A stretch of 64,000 nucleotides of DNA, from assembly GCF_000315625.1 (NCBI RefSeq), contig NW_005434624.1, positions 182,559-246,558 of the forward strand. Reading direction: 5' to 3'. Under the pieces are notes generated by a model that worked only from the letters and a program-made list of their open reading frames with translations, had not been told where the DNA came from and did no database searches. Every line of letters starts with the position of its first letter. The stretch's first letter is position 1. Of this stretch, positions 63,201-64,000 are shown one piece after another. Source of the stretch: Guillardia theta CCMP2712 (taxonomy: Eukaryota; Cryptophyceae; Pyrenomonadales; Geminigeraceae). Made by a program: the position numbers and the translations under genes.

Positions 63201-64000
63201 CTCCTCCTTCCTCTCCCTCCTTCCTCTCCCTCCTTCCTCTCCCTCCTTCCTCTCCCTCCTTCCTCTCCCTCCTTACTCCCTCTTCTTATTCTCCTGCTCT
63301 CTGTGCTACTTTTTTGACAACATACTTTTTACCCTCTCACCAATCCTCGTTCCTCGACTGTTTCCTCCTGCTCCTCTTTTCTTCTTTCCACCCTCCTGGC
63401 CAGTCTAAGTTGATCCTCGCAGACTCCAGGAGCGTGAGGGTCGACTCTTCCACCGTTTCTGAGCCGCCAGGAGGCCTAAACTTGCAAAGGGGGCCCGCGG
63501 GCATGGGTCAAGTCAGCTCACAATGGACCTCTCCTGCTCCTCCTGCAGCTCAGGAAACGCCATGGTCCCAGTCTCCAGCTATCATCGAGACGCAGCAACA
63601 GCAGCATCAGCATCGGCAACAGCAGCAGCAGCAGCAGCTACAACAGCAGCATCAGCAGCAGCAGCAGCTACAACAGCAGCAGCAGCTACAACAGCATCAG
63701 CAGCATCAGCAGCAGCAGCTACAACAGCATCAGCAGCAGCAGCTACAACAGCATCAGCAGCAGCAGCTACAGCAGCAGCAGCTACAGCAGCAGCAGCAGC
63801 AGCAGCAAATACACCAGCAGCAACATCCGATGCATCCTCAGTCTCATCCTCATCAACAGCAACCGCAGCAGCAGATGCAGCAGCTACCTCAGCACCAACA
63901 TCTTGTCCAGCAGCAGCAACAACAACAACAGCAGCAACATTATCAACAACAACACCAACATCAACACCAACATCAACCACAGCTGCAACATCAGCCTTAC
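60261..64000 (+). CDS. ARID-domain protein with Gly/Met/Gln-rich and polyglutamine regions, 3' end outside the window
   Basis: Probable start ATG 60261 (MAIAGQACKIRRQARQ), then an exon at about 60436-60522 (VEESRAFLLAEAQRRN). The next exon, ending 60830, carries the ARID core (GFEIDLFSLFLLVKRYGGYEQV; VWVEIARSL; VAKPLRQIYLQ), completed by 60881-60955 (YLYLFESF). The splice into the core exon does not keep phase by any junction I can find, so that part is unresolved. Further exons: 61007-61048, 61249 to about 62720, then a shifted frame to 63071, and 63422 onward. After the domain the chain is low complexity: repeated G-x-M-Q-Q-G blocks, then from 63590 polyglutamine with His. ARID binds DNA; with such tails it is typical of SWI/SNF (BAF250/OSA-type) subunits, which is inference. 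Confidence 0.75.
63120..63300. repeat. Pyrimidine simple repeat (TCCTCTCCC TCC)n in an ARID intron
   Basis: About six copies of a 14-bp unit close to CTCCCTCCTTCCTC in the intron between 63072 and 63421. It is another example of C/T-rich introns on the coding strand. Confidence 0.8.
63590..63990. repeat. CAG/CAA/CAT polyglutamine-histidine repeat
   Basis: About 130 codons almost all CAG, CAA or CAT, in frame with the ARID protein. Mixed CAG/CAA use and interspersed CTA, CAT and CTC codons make it an impure, probably stable repeat. The minus strand gives a false Ala/Val-rich frame. Confidence 0.9.

Noticed and set aside
63582-63980. Ala/Val-rich minus-strand frame
   Set aside because: Antisense of the polyglutamine repeat.

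Overview
The window is nuclear DNA of a eukaryotic alga. Nearly every gene is split by short introns (mostly 45-110 bp, GT-AG, often with a CTGAC/CTAAC-like branch point just before the acceptor). Several proteins start with an ER signal peptide followed by a transit-like stretch with Phe at the cleavage site (the -AF- motif), as in algae with red-derived complex plastids. Together with ciliary, MORN, PARP and armadillo proteins this points to a cryptophyte, probably Guillardia theta or a relative. That assignment is inference; no rRNA or plastid marker is present. Gene models were spliced by eye: codon phase was checked across each junction listed, and no transcript data were available.

Layout. 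1204-4652 (-) Tudor-like nuclear protein; 5074-6941 (+) NYN/PIN RNase-like protein with a myristoylation motif; 8693-10800 (+) plastid-targeted glycerol-3-phosphate dehydrogenase; 11446-~16995 (+) ARM-WW-MORN scaffold, convergent with a SpoU-type RNA methyltransferase (17031-19187, -); 19816-21280 (+) CFAP73/CCDC42-like ciliary protein; 21492-23193 (-) unknown membrane protein; 25642-26366 (+) unknown coiled-coil protein; 27207-29625 (-) ERGIC-53/LMAN1-like cargo lectin; 30494-30920 (+) thioredoxin with WCKVC; 31837-36263 (+) long coiled-coil protein; a 492-base assembly gap (36707-37198) cutting a minus-strand gene end and the start of a second coiled-coil gene (to 38992); 39072-40912 (-) TPR protein; 41599-42145 (+) small five-exon gene; 45314-46870 (+) ADP/ATP carrier with plastid presequence, tail to tail with 47128-48841 (-) phosphate carrier with signal peptide; 52061-54655 (-) MORN-PARP fusion; 56441-57703 (-) small secreted protein; 57961-59087 (+) armadillo protein; 60261 to the window end (+) ARID protein with Gly/Met/Gln-rich and polyglutamine tails.

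Between the genes lie gene-free blocks of two recurring kinds: very GC-rich modules full of CACTGAGTC- and CCCGGCC-like words, three of which are bounded by one conserved AT-rich core (TTTACTCAAAGTTAAGTTAA, with a partial reverse copy in a fourth), and long ACCCC/GGGGT-rich tracts. They look like a dispersed composite repeat family.

Most interesting: (1) the neighbouring ADP/ATP and phosphate carriers, the two mitochondrial carriers that feed ATP synthase, both carrying N-terminal ER-signal extensions, which suggests an ATP/Pi exchange pair placed in complex-plastid membranes; (2) a single protein joining MORN repeats, a PARP catalytic domain with an H-Y-I triad and a C-terminal SUMO-interaction motif; (3) the composite repeat family.
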